The position numbers and the translations under genes are program-made. A stretch of DNA of 64,000 nt, taken from positions 1 through 64,000 of the IMG/VR virus record IMGVR_UViG_3300025674_000024. One strand, 5' to 3'. The notes below the pieces were generated by a model. That model had not been told where the DNA came from. It searched no databases and was given only the letters and a program-made list of their open reading frames with translations. This DNA is from a virus. Shown piece after piece: positions 40,241 to 50,243 of this stretch; within the stretch, counting starts at the first letter, position 1; every line of letters begins with the position of its first letter.

Positions 40241-40978
40241 TTAGGCTCCTCCAAACCAGTCTGAGTCAAGTGGGTTATAGCTTTGATATGAGTAGGCTTC
40301 ATCAGTTGTAGGAGCAACTTTATCCCAAATCGTTCCTTCATCCACGGGTTGCTCTCCGTCTCCGTCTGAGTCGGGTGGCTGTCGCCCGTCGTCTTGATCC
40401 TGATGAATGTGGTTAAGATCAATGTGTCTCACCCAAAAGTAAGTCCCCCTTCTTTTAAGACAAACACACAACCAATCGCTGCCGCATGGTCCTCCCTCCT
40501 CAATACACATGCACCCGATATTCTCCTCCGTTGGAGGCGGAAGTTCTCCGGAGGGATACACCGACAAACGAGTCATAGCCGAGTTCATGGGCTGCTCGGC
40601 TTTCTCGAACTCGTTAGGGTCGAAGATTGGGTCGCCAAAGTTAAGGCGGTTGGGATCTCCGTTGCGAGGGACAATAGGAACCCGTGCCTTCTTGTCTACG
40701 AGAGCTTGAGGCTGCTTTCCTTTGAGAGGAACGATCGGATAGATCCAGTCCGTCTCGGTCGGTTCTCCCGCTTGATCGAAGTCTTTCCCTTGGAGAAACT
40801 CAGGATTGACTTCATCGAGGATGAGCCTCACACGCCCGAGTTCTTCGGGATCTTCCACGTCAATGACTGTCCCGTAGGTGTTCATCATCTGACCGCTAAG
40901 ATTAGCGGCCTGCTGAGCACCACGGAACGATCTGAGGAGGACTCCGGCGAGTTGGTCTACGTTGTGATTTGTTGACAT
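40241..40978 (-). CDS. Baseplate spike/hub protein with gpV/gp5-like OB domain
   Basis: The N-terminal half has MNTYGTVIDVEDPEELGRVR, then LILDEVNPE and a following strand-rich part (TDWIYPIVPLKGKQ...ARVPIVP, NFGDPIFDP). This is the pattern of the gpV/gp5 OB-fold that caps contractile tail spikes. The C-terminal half has cysteines (GCMCIEEGGPCGSDWLCVCL) and a histidine cluster (HIDLNHIHQDQDD) that may bind metal, as at spike tips. The protein has 245 residues. It is the membrane-piercing centre of the baseplate by inference. Confidence 0.7.
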   Translation of the reverse strand: MSTNHNVDQLAGVLLRSFRGAQQAANLSGQMMNTYGTVIDVEDPEELGRVRLILDEVNPEFLQGKDFDQAGEPTETDWIYPIVPLKGKQPQALVDKKARVPIVPRNGDPNRLNFGDPIFDPNEFEKAEQPMNSAMTRLSVYPSGELPPPTEENIGCMCIEEGGPCGSDWLCVCLKRRGTYFWVRHIDLNHIHQDQDDGRQPPDSDGDGEQPVDEGTIWDKVAPTTDEAYSYQSYNPLDSDWFGGA

Positions 40979-40999
40979 GTTCCCTCTAGTTATGTCCTA

Positions 41000-41236
41000 T
41001 CAGCGATGCTTCTTCGCGCGTAGCGGGCGCTGAGAGATCTCGTACTTAGAGACGGGAGCAGCAGAAGCCTTTGGCGCGACGGCGGGTTCCGGGGCGGGCG
41101 CGGGAACTTCCGCTACAAACTCCTCTAAGTCCTCGCTCGCGGGCTCCTCCATCATCTCGTGGGTGATAAGATCCTCGGCGGGTTCTTCCTTGACGTAAGA
41201 CCCAAAGCCGAAGCCACTTCCGTATGATTCTGTCAT
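41000..41236 (-). CDS. Small acidic Ala/Pro/Glu-rich protein, 78 aa
   Basis: The product (MTESYGSGFGFGSYVKEEPA) has a Gly/Phe opening and a long Glu/Pro/Ala-rich middle, then a basic end (SQRPLRAKKHR). It looks disordered. A GGTAAAATC motif lies 23 nt upstream. It may be an adaptor between baseplate parts; no function is recognised. Confidence 0.6.
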   Translation of the reverse strand: MTESYGSGFGFGSYVKEEPAEDLITHEMMEEPASEDLEEFVAEVPAPAPEPAVAPKASAAPVSKYEISQRPLRAKKHR

Positions 41237-41259
41237 GGTGCTTGTGATGTGTAGCTAGA

Positions 41260-41267
41260 TTTTACCT
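41260..41267 (-). promoter_or_regulatory. Putative phage promoter element AGGTAAAA
   Basis: On the minus strand CCTAAGGTAAAATCTAGC begins in the stop of the 1259-aa gene and lies 23 nt before the 41236 start. It is slightly diverged from GGGTAAAA. Confidence 0.4.
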
Positions 41268-44200
41268 TAGGCTTGTCCGTACAGCACTGGCCCCTTGCAT
41301 AAGGGAATTTCGTCGCTATGGAATAGATAACGAGACCTCGTGATGAACGGGACCTCTACGAGCTTGGCGGGAGACGGCGTGACAATTCCTTCGAAGTCTT
41401 GTGTCAAGATCTCAAAGCCGCCCTCCGTGGTGATAGACTCATTAGAGATCTCAGGCTTGCAAATGACCTTCTCGCGGTGACAGAAGAATTTCGCCGGGTC
41501 GAACACCGGGTCGTCCGCCGCCGAAAGATCGGCGACAAAGTAAGCGTAGGAGACTGTGTAGTTTGTGAACGAGGCTTCGTCCGGATCGTCTGGAAATTCG
41601 ATATTCGGGATGATTAGAGACGGAGCATCATTGACTTGGGGTTCCGTAGAGTCGTTAGGACGGAGTCGGAACGTCTCAACGTCAGTGTCGAGGAAGCCGG
41701 TGAGTCTCTCTCCGCGGTCACTGAACTTAAAGTAAGAGCCTGGGCGAGTGCCGTCGGGATTGAGCTTTCTCTCCTGGTACCCGTCGTAATCCAGCACAGC
41801 CGACAGAGTGAGTGGGGAAGAAGAATCAGGAGCCTCAAATGAGAGCACTGCATCCTCGAACCCATCCTGTAGGAATGTATCGGACTTTTCCGTCGTGGAG
41901 ATAAGGAAGTCCTCCACGTAGAAAGTCGCATAGTCGTCAAAGTCTTGCGGAGGCTCGTCGTACACCTCGTCGTAGAGGAGTGGGAGGACGTCCGTGACTG
42001 GCAGATTGGTATAAGAAGGCGGAAGCAAGCGCGAGAAGTAGGCTTGGTTAGCCATGACACTCTCGGCGCGGTTCCAGAACTTCCCGTTCCGCTGGTAGTC
42101 CACCGGCAGACGAACGTGCTGGCGATACGATGCCACATCGTCTGGGCCGGTGTTCTCGTCCGCGATGAGCGGATTGACAAAAGCATTATCCAGCCCGGGA
42201 TCGGAGACGTTGAGCACTCGGTTCTTCCAGATCCTGAGCGGATGCAGAGAGTGAGTCACCGACGGGCGCATGCGCCAAGCCGGAGCGGAGAAGATGAGCT
42301 GGTCGAGACGAACTCTGATCGGCTCCACCGGGCACGGAAAGACTTCCGGATTGCCTGGGTCAAAGCATGGTTCGCAGAAGGGATCTATTTCCTTATCGTA
42401 ATAGCCACTGTCCTTGTCTTCGGTGGGGAGCGGTGTGGTTTCGATGCGGCCATTGTCGAGAGTGCAAGCAACCTCGATGGGATCCGGGCTGTCGCCAGAG
42501 ACACACGGGATGCAGTTTAGTGGCTCTGTGATCGGAATGAGAATGGCTGGGTCTACCGCAATGCTATCATCACCCTCAGTCGTTATCTCTAGCAAAGACT
42601 CCGTAGTAAGCTCAATGAGCACTGTGACTGCACCCGTGGAGAAAAACCCGTCATCAATTGGGGGTTCTGAGTAGGGAGTGCTAGATATAAAGGTGCTATT
42701 GTCTTGGACAACACAGTCAATTGGGGGAAGAGATCCTCCGGCAAAAGACCCGTTGTTGTAAGCGATGCAAATAAGGCCTGGAGGTTGGACTAAGTCGTAC
42801 TCTGAATTGTCATAAAGAGTGCAAGTGTCAATTATGCCTCCATAGATAAGGACGGCGTCTTTTCCTGGGTCTGCGCCGTACACGTATTCCCCACCGTCAA
42901 GAGTTCCGCACTCCGCTCCGCACTCCGTATTGCTCAGGGGCGGTCGGAGAGGATTGATGCCGGGTTGGTACAATCCTCCATCAACAAATTCACAGTTAGG
43001 CGGGATGCTGCTCTCGTAATCGCAGTTGGGTACTACAATCTCGTCAAACACCCCGTCATCAAACGAGAGGAAACCGTCGATCACCCCTCCGCTAACACAG
43101 TCGAGATCGGTCTGTCCTACGAAAGCGCGAGATCCTACTAACCTATCGTACTCTCCGTCGTCCGTACCCATCCAGGCGGCTTCAGCGGGGATCGGGAAGT
43201 AGGTGGAATTGTCGAGTGATGGGTCAAAGATCCACTCTACGCACGGGAAACGAGTCTCGCCGTAAGTCGTCTTAGCTTCGTACTCAAAGGACAGTTCTGA
43301 TAGCTCGAGTCCGTCAAAAGCGATAGTATCCCCGTCATACCCGTCAGCATCAGTCCCTGACGCCGCGATGAGGATCTCGTTCCCAACTCCCGCGTCCGTG
43401 TACAGAGTCGCTCCCGCTTCTCCCGCTACGTCTACGACGAGATCATCGAAGTCAATGGTCCTCTCGTAATCCTCAGGGAGGCCATCACAGACGGAGAAAG
43501 GATCTCGATCGTACAGACCGTCTCCTACCGAGTTGGTGAAGATGATTGGGAAGTCGTAGTCTCCACCGTCTAGGTAGAACTGCCCAAGGATCGAAGGGTA
43601 CTCGCCGTTGTCGATGAAGCAGGTCGGTGGGAATAGAAATTGAACGCCGTTGCACCCGATCGGGATACTCGTCTCTGGTCCCGGATCGGTCGCTATCTCG
43701 TTCGGTTCGGAATCAAAGTACTGCCTCAGAGTGAGGACATAGTTCGGTGTCTCGCATACTCCGAACTCTGCGTCGGGCGGCTCGTAACACTCGCTGAGGT
43801 CCATCGAGCGGTCATCGATGGTAATCGCATCATCCCTCTCAGTAAAGAGCTCGGCTCTGCCCTGGTTGAATATCCCGACGTCCTCGATCGTTGATGTAGC
43901 CGTGCTCGGGTAGTCTCCGTTGTCTAGGAAGTCTACGGGAGGGTTGGTGATCAGCGCCTCGAAAGTTCCGTTGTCCGTGATCGTCGTAGACTCTTCGGGC
44001 CCGTCAGTCTCGAGTCCAAGGCCTACAAAGACTTCCGTGGTGCACGGACCGTCATCGATGGACAGCTCCTGCCCGTTCTCTAAGAGAAGCTGCTCAAGAT
44101 TCTGAGTCTCCAGGCGAATGATCTTCGTTTCCAGAGAGACTGTGGGTTGGTACAGCTCGTCACAGTCCTCTACCTTAAAGTTGTAGTGATCGGTAAGATA

Positions 44201-45046
44201 AGCAGTGGCCGGTCCGGGTTTCAGACCGACCATGTTTAGGAGGTCGACGATCGTCAGCTGAGAGAGAATGTCGTCAAGGCTGAGACCTTCTTCCTCGCTG
44301 AAGCCGTGAACGTCAAGAGCATCAAGAAGGAAGTGTGCGGAGATATGATTACCTTTGTTGCCCCAGACTCCGAAGAACTGTGACAGGAGCTGCTGGGAAG
44401 TCCAGTCGGAGATGTCACTCCACTCCTCGACAAAGAAGAGGAACGGCTTAGCGTCTGAGCCGTCCAAGAAGATTTGGATGCCAGACGGAGCCGCGTCGAG
44501 TAGGCGGACCGAAGTGATCCCCTGAGCGAGGTCCTGAGTGACAAACAGGGAAGAGTCAGTCTCGTTCGTAGTCCTCGCGTCCACGAGGCCGTCAAAGATG
44601 TACTCTCCTCCGGAGATCAACACCGGGGTCTCGGAGTATAGCAGTTCCTCGGGCTGGCCTAGCGGTACTAAGCCGACTCTCCCATCCTTCTCGAAGACGT
44701 GGAAGAGAAAGTCAGCCGAGGCTCTTACCTCGTCCCGACGGAACGGTGCTGGCCTATCTTCGTACGGCTTATCTTTGTCATATACACCAAACGTACCGAC
44801 TTGGACCGCTCTCTTCTCAGACACCGTCTGAGGCAGTCCTTTCCACTTATATGAACCGTCCGTCGTCTGGATGCGCTTGCCCCAGTATCCGTCTCCGTTG
44901 AAGCCGAGGAGTTGGGCATTCCAATCCAACTGCCCGTTGACTCGGGAGAGAACTTTGTTGAGAGTTTCCTTCTGCTTATCTGTAAAGACCTCTGGCAGAT
45001 GGCCTCTCAGCTCATACTGCTCCTTGTCAAATATAGGACGTGGCAT
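41267..45046 (-). CDS. Giant virion protein with Cys/DNGxY repeats
   Basis: The 1259-residue protein is Asp/Gly/Cys-rich with few lysines. The N-terminal ~130 residues are soluble and mixed (QLDWNAQLLGFNGDGYWGKR). From about 270 to 950 runs a loose repeat with the pattern C-x(2-4)-(D/N)(N/G)(G/S)-x-(Y/F): CFIDNGEY, CEFVDGGLY, CGTLDGGEY, CTLYDNSEY, CIAYNNGSF. The C-terminal ~300 residues differ. The neighbouring genes end in DNGRY and NNGTY. Its place among baseplate genes suggests a large tail or baseplate fibre. No enzymatic motif is seen. Confidence 0.65.
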   Translation of the reverse strand: MPRPIFDKEQYELRGHLPEVFTDKQKETLNKVLSRVNGQLDWNAQLLGFNGDGYWGKRIQTTDGSYKWKGLPQTVSEKRAVQVGTFGVYDKDKPYEDRPAPFRRDEVRASADFLFHVFEKDGRVGLVPLGQPEELLYSETPVLISGGEYIFDGLVDARTTNETDSSLFVTQDLAQGITSVRLLDAAPSGIQIFLDGSDAKPFLFFVEEWSDISDWTSQQLLSQFFGVWGNKGNHISAHFLLDALDVHGFSEEEGLSLDDILSQLTIVDLLNMVGLKPGPATAYLTDHYNFKVEDCDELYQPTVSLETKIIRLETQNLEQLLLENGQELSIDDGPCTTEVFVGLGLETDGPEESTTITDNGTFEALITNPPVDFLDNGDYPSTATSTIEDVGIFNQGRAELFTERDDAITIDDRSMDLSECYEPPDAEFGVCETPNYVLTLRQYFDSEPNEIATDPGPETSIPIGCNGVQFLFPPTCFIDNGEYPSILGQFYLDGGDYDFPIIFTNSVGDGLYDRDPFSVCDGLPEDYERTIDFDDLVVDVAGEAGATLYTDAGVGNEILIAASGTDADGYDGDTIAFDGLELSELSFEYEAKTTYGETRFPCVEWIFDPSLDNSTYFPIPAEAAWMGTDDGEYDRLVGSRAFVGQTDLDCVSGGVIDGFLSFDDGVFDEIVVPNCDYESSIPPNCEFVDGGLYQPGINPLRPPLSNTECGAECGTLDGGEYVYGADPGKDAVLIYGGIIDTCTLYDNSEYDLVQPPGLICIAYNNGSFAGGSLPPIDCVVQDNSTFISSTPYSEPPIDDGFFSTGAVTVLIELTTESLLEITTEGDDSIAVDPAILIPITEPLNCIPCVSGDSPDPIEVACTLDNGRIETTPLPTEDKDSGYYDKEIDPFCEPCFDPGNPEVFPCPVEPIRVRLDQLIFSAPAWRMRPSVTHSLHPLRIWKNRVLNVSDPGLDNAFVNPLIADENTGPDDVASYRQHVRLPVDYQRNGKFWNRAESVMANQAYFSRLLPPSYTNLPVTDVLPLLYDEVYDEPPQDFDDYATFYVEDFLISTTEKSDTFLQDGFEDAVLSFEAPDSSSPLTLSAVLDYDGYQERKLNPDGTRPGSYFKFSDRGERLTGFLDTDVETFRLRPNDSTEPQVNDAPSLIIPNIEFPDDPDEASFTNYTVSYAYFVADLSAADDPVFDPAKFFCHREKVICKPEISNESITTEGGFEILTQDFEGIVTPSPAKLVEVPFITRSRYLFHSDEIPLCKGPVLYGQA

Positions 45047-45051
45047 AACTC

Positions 45052-45255
45052 TCAGTAAGTGCCGTTGTTAGCAAGAGCGGGAAGCGCGGATTCTATCAAC
45101 TGCCTCTGATAGTCCACGTAGGCTTTAGTAGCTCCGTCATCATCCGCGTTGGGATAGACGTTGACATCAGGCTCGAGCCCGGTGATGCGATTCCCTCTCA
45201 TATCGAGAGTGCCGGTGATCTGTACTTGGGCTCCTGAGACTCTAGTATCTGCCAT
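45052..45255 (-). CDS. Small fibre/baseplate protein, 67 aa
   Basis: Starting at ATG 45255, the product (MADTRVSGAQVQITGTLDMR) contains NRITGLE and DDDGATKAYVDYQRQLIES. This is the common 'ATKAYVD' end-of-repeat motif of phage fibres. It ends ANNGTY, echoing the DNGxY repeats of the next gene. It overlaps the previous gene by 14 bp. Confidence 0.65.
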   Translation of the reverse strand: MADTRVSGAQVQITGTLDMRGNRITGLEPDVNVYPNADDDGATKAYVDYQRQLIESALPALANNGTY

Positions 45256-46738
45256 TGTCAAGTGATGGGATCAGCTTAAAGTCCACGTAAAACTTCGTGG
45301 CAAGGTCTTCGTCCTCCGCGGGCTCGGAGAGGAAGATAATCTCTGACGGCTTAACCGAAGAGTTGGAGCGGTAGAAAGTTACGGCGTCTGCGAAGATGTC
45401 TACTCCGCCCGGGTCGGACCTGACCGTACGAGCGAGAGGGTCATCTTGAAGTTCGGCGTCTAAGATGACTTCCCAGCCGGGCTCAAGCTCGACGTAATCT
45501 GGGAAGATGATCTCTGCTCTCTGGATCTCCGACTCAAGCAGAAAGGTCTCCGAAGAGAGCTCGAGATACATATCTTCCGCCGCCGTTGGCGGAGCCATGT
45601 ATTTAGTTGCGTACTCCGCTATATCAGTAACGAGAGAACGAAGGCTTGTATCTTGAAAGTCCGTAAGCCACTTCGCTACGGGTTCGTATTTCGTAGAGGT
45701 CTGACGGCGGAGGTCGTTGACTGTGACTACCTGTTGATCTTTTACCTCAATCTGAGCGAGGAGGATATAAGGACGGTTTATCTCGGCAAATTGATCATCC
45801 TCCAGAAAGGGTTCCACGGATGACACAGGGCCGCTAGGGCGCTGGTTGGGATAGAGCGCCTCGCCGGTGTAGCGAATGTCGGTGACATCCGCGATCCCAT
45901 CCCAGAAGAAGAATCTCCAATAACGAGCCGGAGTATCACGTGAAACGTTAAATCTCCAGCTTCCGTCAAAGTATCTCTGATCGTCGAGAGTCCAGACAAT
46001 CGCGTCGTTAGACGAGTATAGAGCGCATCGCCCTGTCGAGATTGAAGATCCGTTGAGAAAGAACTCTTCAGCCGTGACAGGGAGAGTGAAATCCACAGTG
46101 ATGGAAGATCCCGTGAAGTAATTTCCCGTCGCTCCGTCCGGGTCGGGTCTCCAGCTACCGTCATCAACTTCCGAGAATGCGTACTCTACCGGAAAGTAGT
46201 TGGCTTCCGTAGATGCTTCATATAGGGATGGAGTGTTGCTAAGAGAGTAGTTTTCTACGCGGTAAAGGGCGTAGGAAGGATTTTCAGGTTGAGTGTAATT
46301 TAAGTAGTACCCTACCTGATAAACACCATCTTGGGCTCCGCCATCTACAATGGAGCGGAGATCGATAGCTAAGCCCGTGGTTAGGATTTGCCCGTAGGAC
46401 CAAGTGATGGTGCCGCTTTGAATGACAAGTAAGGATCCATCATCCGGCAATCGACCTACTTCCAAAGATCCGGGACCGGAAAGCTTTCCGAATTGCGGAT
46501 CGATGTAAACTAAGCCAGTCTTAGCATCGCCGAAGTAGTCTAGACGATATTCTTCAGAAACTCCAGGAAGACGGTCGTAAATTGGTCGACCGCTTGAATA
46601 TCCCCAGACCGTAGGTTCTGGCTGTAATCTCTTAACTTCTCGAGACTCATCGGAAATGATGTCAAATCGGGATAGTCCCGTAGACGCAGGAGCTACTTGT
46701 ATCGGACCCAGCAAAGATTCAGGGAAAACTTCCGTCAT
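45242..46738 (-). CDS. Baseplate/tail protein with discoidin-like region, 498 aa
   Basis: The middle of the 498-residue protein (VDFTLPVTAEEFFLNGSSIS, CALYSSNDAIVWTLDDQRYF, RYWRFFFWD) has a beta-sandwich pattern like F5/8-type (discoidin) binding domains. A helical part (LTDFQDTSLRSLVTDIAEYA) and a C-terminus with DEDLATKFYVDFKLIPSLDN, ending GRY, follow. That gives it the fibre ATKxYVD motif. It overlaps the J-like baseplate gene by 4 bp. It is probably a baseplate component that contacts fibres. Confidence 0.6.
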   Translation of the reverse strand: MTEVFPESLLGPIQVAPASTGLSRFDIISDESREVKRLQPEPTVWGYSSGRPIYDRLPGVSEEYRLDYFGDAKTGLVYIDPQFGKLSGPGSLEVGRLPDDGSLLVIQSGTITWSYGQILTTGLAIDLRSIVDGGAQDGVYQVGYYLNYTQPENPSYALYRVENYSLSNTPSLYEASTEANYFPVEYAFSEVDDGSWRPDPDGATGNYFTGSSITVDFTLPVTAEEFFLNGSSISTGRCALYSSNDAIVWTLDDQRYFDGSWRFNVSRDTPARYWRFFFWDGIADVTDIRYTGEALYPNQRPSGPVSSVEPFLEDDQFAEINRPYILLAQIEVKDQQVVTVNDLRRQTSTKYEPVAKWLTDFQDTSLRSLVTDIAEYATKYMAPPTAAEDMYLELSSETFLLESEIQRAEIIFPDYVELEPGWEVILDAELQDDPLARTVRSDPGGVDIFADAVTFYRSNSSVKPSEIIFLSEPAEDEDLATKFYVDFKLIPSLDNGRY

Positions 46739-49700
46739 AAGGCAAGTGTACCTTCACCATAGTTCACAGGCTTAAACTGAGTCTTATCCGGAGAGTAAGA
46801 CAGCTCCAGAGGAGACGTAGAAGTAAGTGTGCTTTCCCAGACGTAGTTATAACTTGCTTTCTCGTTAGCTTTCGAGATGACACGTAGGCTAGTGATTCCT
46901 AACTTGGACGTAGAGATGGATGGCCCTAAGCGCGAGATTATCCTCTCAGCTCCCTCGGCTTTCACGGTGAACTTCAGGAGATTACCGAAGACCTCTTGAA
47001 CTCGCGGAGAGTTTGGTTGGACTCCGGCCCATGAAGTGGTTGTGTCGGGAGGAGTGAAAGATCTTGTGACACGATAGAACTTCTGTGAGTAAGTCGTCGT
47101 GTCAAGGATGACATCCTCGTAGCGGTACGATGGATCGTAGTATCGGACGTTCTCTGCTCTGTCAGACCTCACGAAGACGCCGTTGTCAAAGTAGGTCTCG
47201 AGGTTCATAAGCGGAGTTACGTGCTCGGTAGCCTCGTACACGCGAACCGAAGAGCCGTTGCGGAAAGCCGCTGCGTCTCCCGGAGCGAAGCGGAACATCT
47301 CTCTGAAAGTCGGGATCCCGCCTCTTTCCTCGACCCACCTCTGGGAATTCCAGAAGTAAGTGCCGTAGTCCTCTCCGGCGGGTCCTAAGACTCTCAGAGT
47401 CTCTCCCGTGATAAGATCTCCTTTCGTCTCTATTTGTTCCTCGTCGATGAGGATTGATGTCAGAAGATCTGCGTTGATGATACGAATGGAGGAACCAGCA
47501 TAGATCGTATAGTCGTAGCGGAACACGCTAGGCTCGACTTCCACGATGAGTCCTTGCTCAACCATCTCATTCACGTCCGTTGTGATCGGAGTGAAATCTA
47601 CCAGAGCTTGGAAGTACCGAGGCAGTGGAAGGTTGCTCTCCAGAAGTCTCTTACAGCTTGGCGTAACATTGTCACACTCAGAAGCCTGGAGGAAGCAATC
47701 CTCAAGAGTGGAGGAATCAAACCCGCCGCGAGAACGGAAGCGGACATACTCTCCGAGAGCAAACCTAGACTTATACCTAAACTGCTTATTGGCAAACAAG
47801 GGACGAGCTGCGCAGTCCAAGTACTCGACGACTTGGATCACCTTCACTAGACCCGCCTCTACGAGGAGATCCACAGCTTCTTTGAAAGTCTGCTCTTCCT
47901 TCTTAGCGAAAGTGAAGTCTGTCAGTACTTCCAAGTAGACCTTTCTGAACCCTGTGAGACGATCGGCGTAACATACGTCTTCGGAGACAATCCCAGTCAG
48001 GATCTGCTCTGGGTCGGGAGTGGAGAGGAAGTCCCCGGAAGAGTAGGATTCTCCCTGAGTGAGAAGCTCGATTTGGATCCTACGTGTCCCAATGTACCCC
48101 TCGTTCTGAGCGGTCCCTAAGTTAGTCAAGTCTGAGAGAGGAGTGAAGTTTCTTTTAGCCACCCAGACGGGATAGCCGGGACGACGATTAAGAGGGACAG
48201 CGGTGGGAGTGCGAGGCTCAAACACTTCGGTATTAAGATCCTCTCTTTCGAAAGCGATGATCTGAGGATCGTATGCTCCGGCGCCATTAAGCGCTGTGAT
48301 CCCCTCTCCGACGACATAATCTGAGAACGTCTTAGCCTCAGACAGCAGACCGTCTAGGATGAGCGTGCTGGGAGTTCTTCTTCCGCTGAAGGTGAAGTCA
48401 ACTAGGACGACGTGAAGAGTCGTGTCCTGATCGTTGAGGTTAGCGACGACATCGCCGGCTCTGTACTCTCCAACTTGAAGGTCTCGGATGATGCGGAAGT
48501 CCAAGTCTCCAATGTTGGAGTGGTAGGACTTAGTACCAGTGACGGGCGTGAAGTCCTGCTCGACGTTATAGTAGACCGGAAGAGTACCCGTGGAGTTCAC
48601 CACGAGGTCTCCTGCCTTCAGGACCGTGCCAGTCTCAAAAGGCTGCGGTTCTGTGACCTCAAACTCTGACACGGCGATCGTACGTGGAGAGTGGTACGCC
48701 GTGAGAGAGGCGATGTCTGGGTCGATGTACCGCGAGGTAGTACCCAGAGTCAGAGAGAAAGCAGTTGCTAAAGCGCCTTCAACATCTGAGACGTTCGGTT
48801 CGTAACTGACCGGAAAGACTGCGTTGGGTGTGAGAATACCAAAGAGATCGTCCCGGACCGTACGAGTAAACTCCCTGAGATCCGCGGCGTAAGGCTTATT
48901 CGGGTCGTAATCGAGTGTCAGGGAGATGTCGACATCGTCCACTTCCATGGAGTAGACGGTACCTGTGAACTCTGTGGGGAGAGAGAAACGCAGAAGGTTC
49001 TGAAGTGCTCTGCGCTGACCGCTAGTGAGTGGAGTGCCGTCTGGGTTAAGGAGGAAGAAAGCAACGGAGGGCGTTCCACTTACGAAGTCTTCCGTGTAGC
49101 GGAAAGCGTCTTTTTCGGAACGACGTGGGAGCACGTTCACCGAGGCTCCGGCTCCGAGTGCATCTGAGAAGAAGTCGACCCAGTCCTCAGCGGACACGGG
49201 GTTGCGACGGCGGATGAGCGTGAAGAATCTCTCTTTGACTTCCGAGAGAAGCTCGACGTTCTGTCCGCCTACCGCCGCTTCCTCGTTTGTGACACCGAGG
49301 ACTCCGGCCAGGGAAGTGACAGGCCGTATGATGGAATTCTTAGGGACATTTCCTCTTACGCCCTTGAGGACGGCTACGGCTTGGACTTTACCCGTCGTCT
49401 CGTTGGGTGGGATGCGTAGCAATTCCGTAGTGACAAAAGAGATGGATTCACCTCCTGTCAGGTTGGGATCTGTGGCAACTTCAAATCCCGCAAAGATTAC
49501 GAAATCTTGACTACGAGGAGCGATCTCAAATGTGAGATCAACTACACTTCCGGCACCCGTGCGTCGTTGAGCACCAAGAAATGGACCGATCCACTCGACG
49601 AGAACGGATTCCGGGAAGGAATTAGCGAATGAGAGAAGCTCGGCTTGAGCGAAAGCCTGACCCTCCAATAGGGCCATGATCGGGGATCCGCTCGAGAAGT

Positions 49701-49812
49701 CGTTGATAGTCGCCCCGGATGTTTCATACACACGTTGGGCAGCGGCTGCGACTAGCTCGGACTCGTTCCTCGGGTCGAGCTCAATAGGAGGAAGAGGAGC
49801 GTAGTTCGGCAT
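46735..49812 (-). CDS. Baseplate J-like protein
   Basis: The 1025-residue protein starts YAPLPPIELDPRNESELVAA. It has the J-like order: GSPIMALLEGQAFAQAELLS (helix-rich), RRTGAGSVVDLTFEI, AVLKGVRGNVPKNSI and ERFFTLIRRRNPVSAEDWVD, followed by GAGASVNVLPRR. Family members (gpJ or T4 gp6 class) build the inner baseplate wedge. The C-terminal ~550 residues are additional beta-rich domains with xxFTPxxD repeats (DFTPITTDVNEM, VTPLMNLETYFDNG, RSFTPPDTTTSWAG). It overlaps both neighbours. Confidence 0.8.
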   Translation of the reverse strand: MPNYAPLPPIELDPRNESELVAAAAQRVYETSGATINDFSSGSPIMALLEGQAFAQAELLSFANSFPESVLVEWIGPFLGAQRRTGAGSVVDLTFEIAPRSQDFVIFAGFEVATDPNLTGGESISFVTTELLRIPPNETTGKVQAVAVLKGVRGNVPKNSIIRPVTSLAGVLGVTNEEAAVGGQNVELLSEVKERFFTLIRRRNPVSAEDWVDFFSDALGAGASVNVLPRRSEKDAFRYTEDFVSGTPSVAFFLLNPDGTPLTSGQRRALQNLLRFSLPTEFTGTVYSMEVDDVDISLTLDYDPNKPYAADLREFTRTVRDDLFGILTPNAVFPVSYEPNVSDVEGALATAFSLTLGTTSRYIDPDIASLTAYHSPRTIAVSEFEVTEPQPFETGTVLKAGDLVVNSTGTLPVYYNVEQDFTPVTGTKSYHSNIGDLDFRIIRDLQVGEYRAGDVVANLNDQDTTLHVVLVDFTFSGRRTPSTLILDGLLSEAKTFSDYVVGEGITALNGAGAYDPQIIAFEREDLNTEVFEPRTPTAVPLNRRPGYPVWVAKRNFTPLSDLTNLGTAQNEGYIGTRRIQIELLTQGESYSSGDFLSTPDPEQILTGIVSEDVCYADRLTGFRKVYLEVLTDFTFAKKEEQTFKEAVDLLVEAGLVKVIQVVEYLDCAARPLFANKQFRYKSRFALGEYVRFRSRGGFDSSTLEDCFLQASECDNVTPSCKRLLESNLPLPRYFQALVDFTPITTDVNEMVEQGLIVEVEPSVFRYDYTIYAGSSIRIINADLLTSILIDEEQIETKGDLITGETLRVLGPAGEDYGTYFWNSQRWVEERGGIPTFREMFRFAPGDAAAFRNGSSVRVYEATEHVTPLMNLETYFDNGVFVRSDRAENVRYYDPSYRYEDVILDTTTYSQKFYRVTRSFTPPDTTTSWAGVQPNSPRVQEVFGNLLKFTVKAEGAERIISRLGPSISTSKLGITSLRVISKANEKASYNYVWESTLTSTSPLELSYSPDKTQFKPVNYGEGTLAL

Positions 49813-50243
49813 TAGAAGAAGCCTTCGTCGACGACCGGAAAGTTATTGATTCTTTCGTTGAGAATTTGTTTTGTGATTGTGTCTTGTTGGTCTAACTGAG
49901 CGTACTTCACAAGAAAGCTCTGACCCGAACCTCCCTGACTGTACTTAGCGTTAGTACTCCAGAAGAGAGGAGCGCTCGCCGGGTTAGTGTTGACTTGGTC
50001 CCCGAACTGCACGAGGCCCATAAAGCTCTTACGTCCGGTGATCGGAGTAGACCCGTAGCTTTGGTCAGTCTCGAGAGTCATGAAGACTCTATCTAAGCCC
50101 GTGTCTCCACCGCGCTGAATGTCGTTCGCGTTAATCGGGGAGAAGTGCCAATCCGTATCGGCGCCATCGAATTTTAGTTCCCGGGCCCCATTTAGCCACT
50201 GAGACGTGACAATTACTCCCGGCCCAAACAGGGTTTTACTCAC
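49812..50243 (-). CDS. Small tail/baseplate fibre-like protein, 143 aa, GTG start
   Basis: The product (MSKTLFGPGVIVTSQWLNGA) begins with a virion-fibre-like segment (GVIVTSQWLNGARELKF). Beta-rich sequence follows, then a helical C-terminus (AQLDQQDTITKQILNERINN). A terminator and a GGGTAAAAT motif lie 29 nt upstream, so it begins the baseplate transcript. The start is GTG at 50241-50243. One base overlaps the J-like gene. Confidence 0.7.
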   Translation of the reverse strand: MSKTLFGPGVIVTSQWLNGARELKFDGADTDWHFSPINANDIQRGGDTGLDRVFMTLETDQSYGSTPITGRKSFMGLVQFGDQVNTNPASAPLFWSTNAKYSQGGSGQSFLVKYAQLDQQDTITKQILNERINNFPVVDEGFF

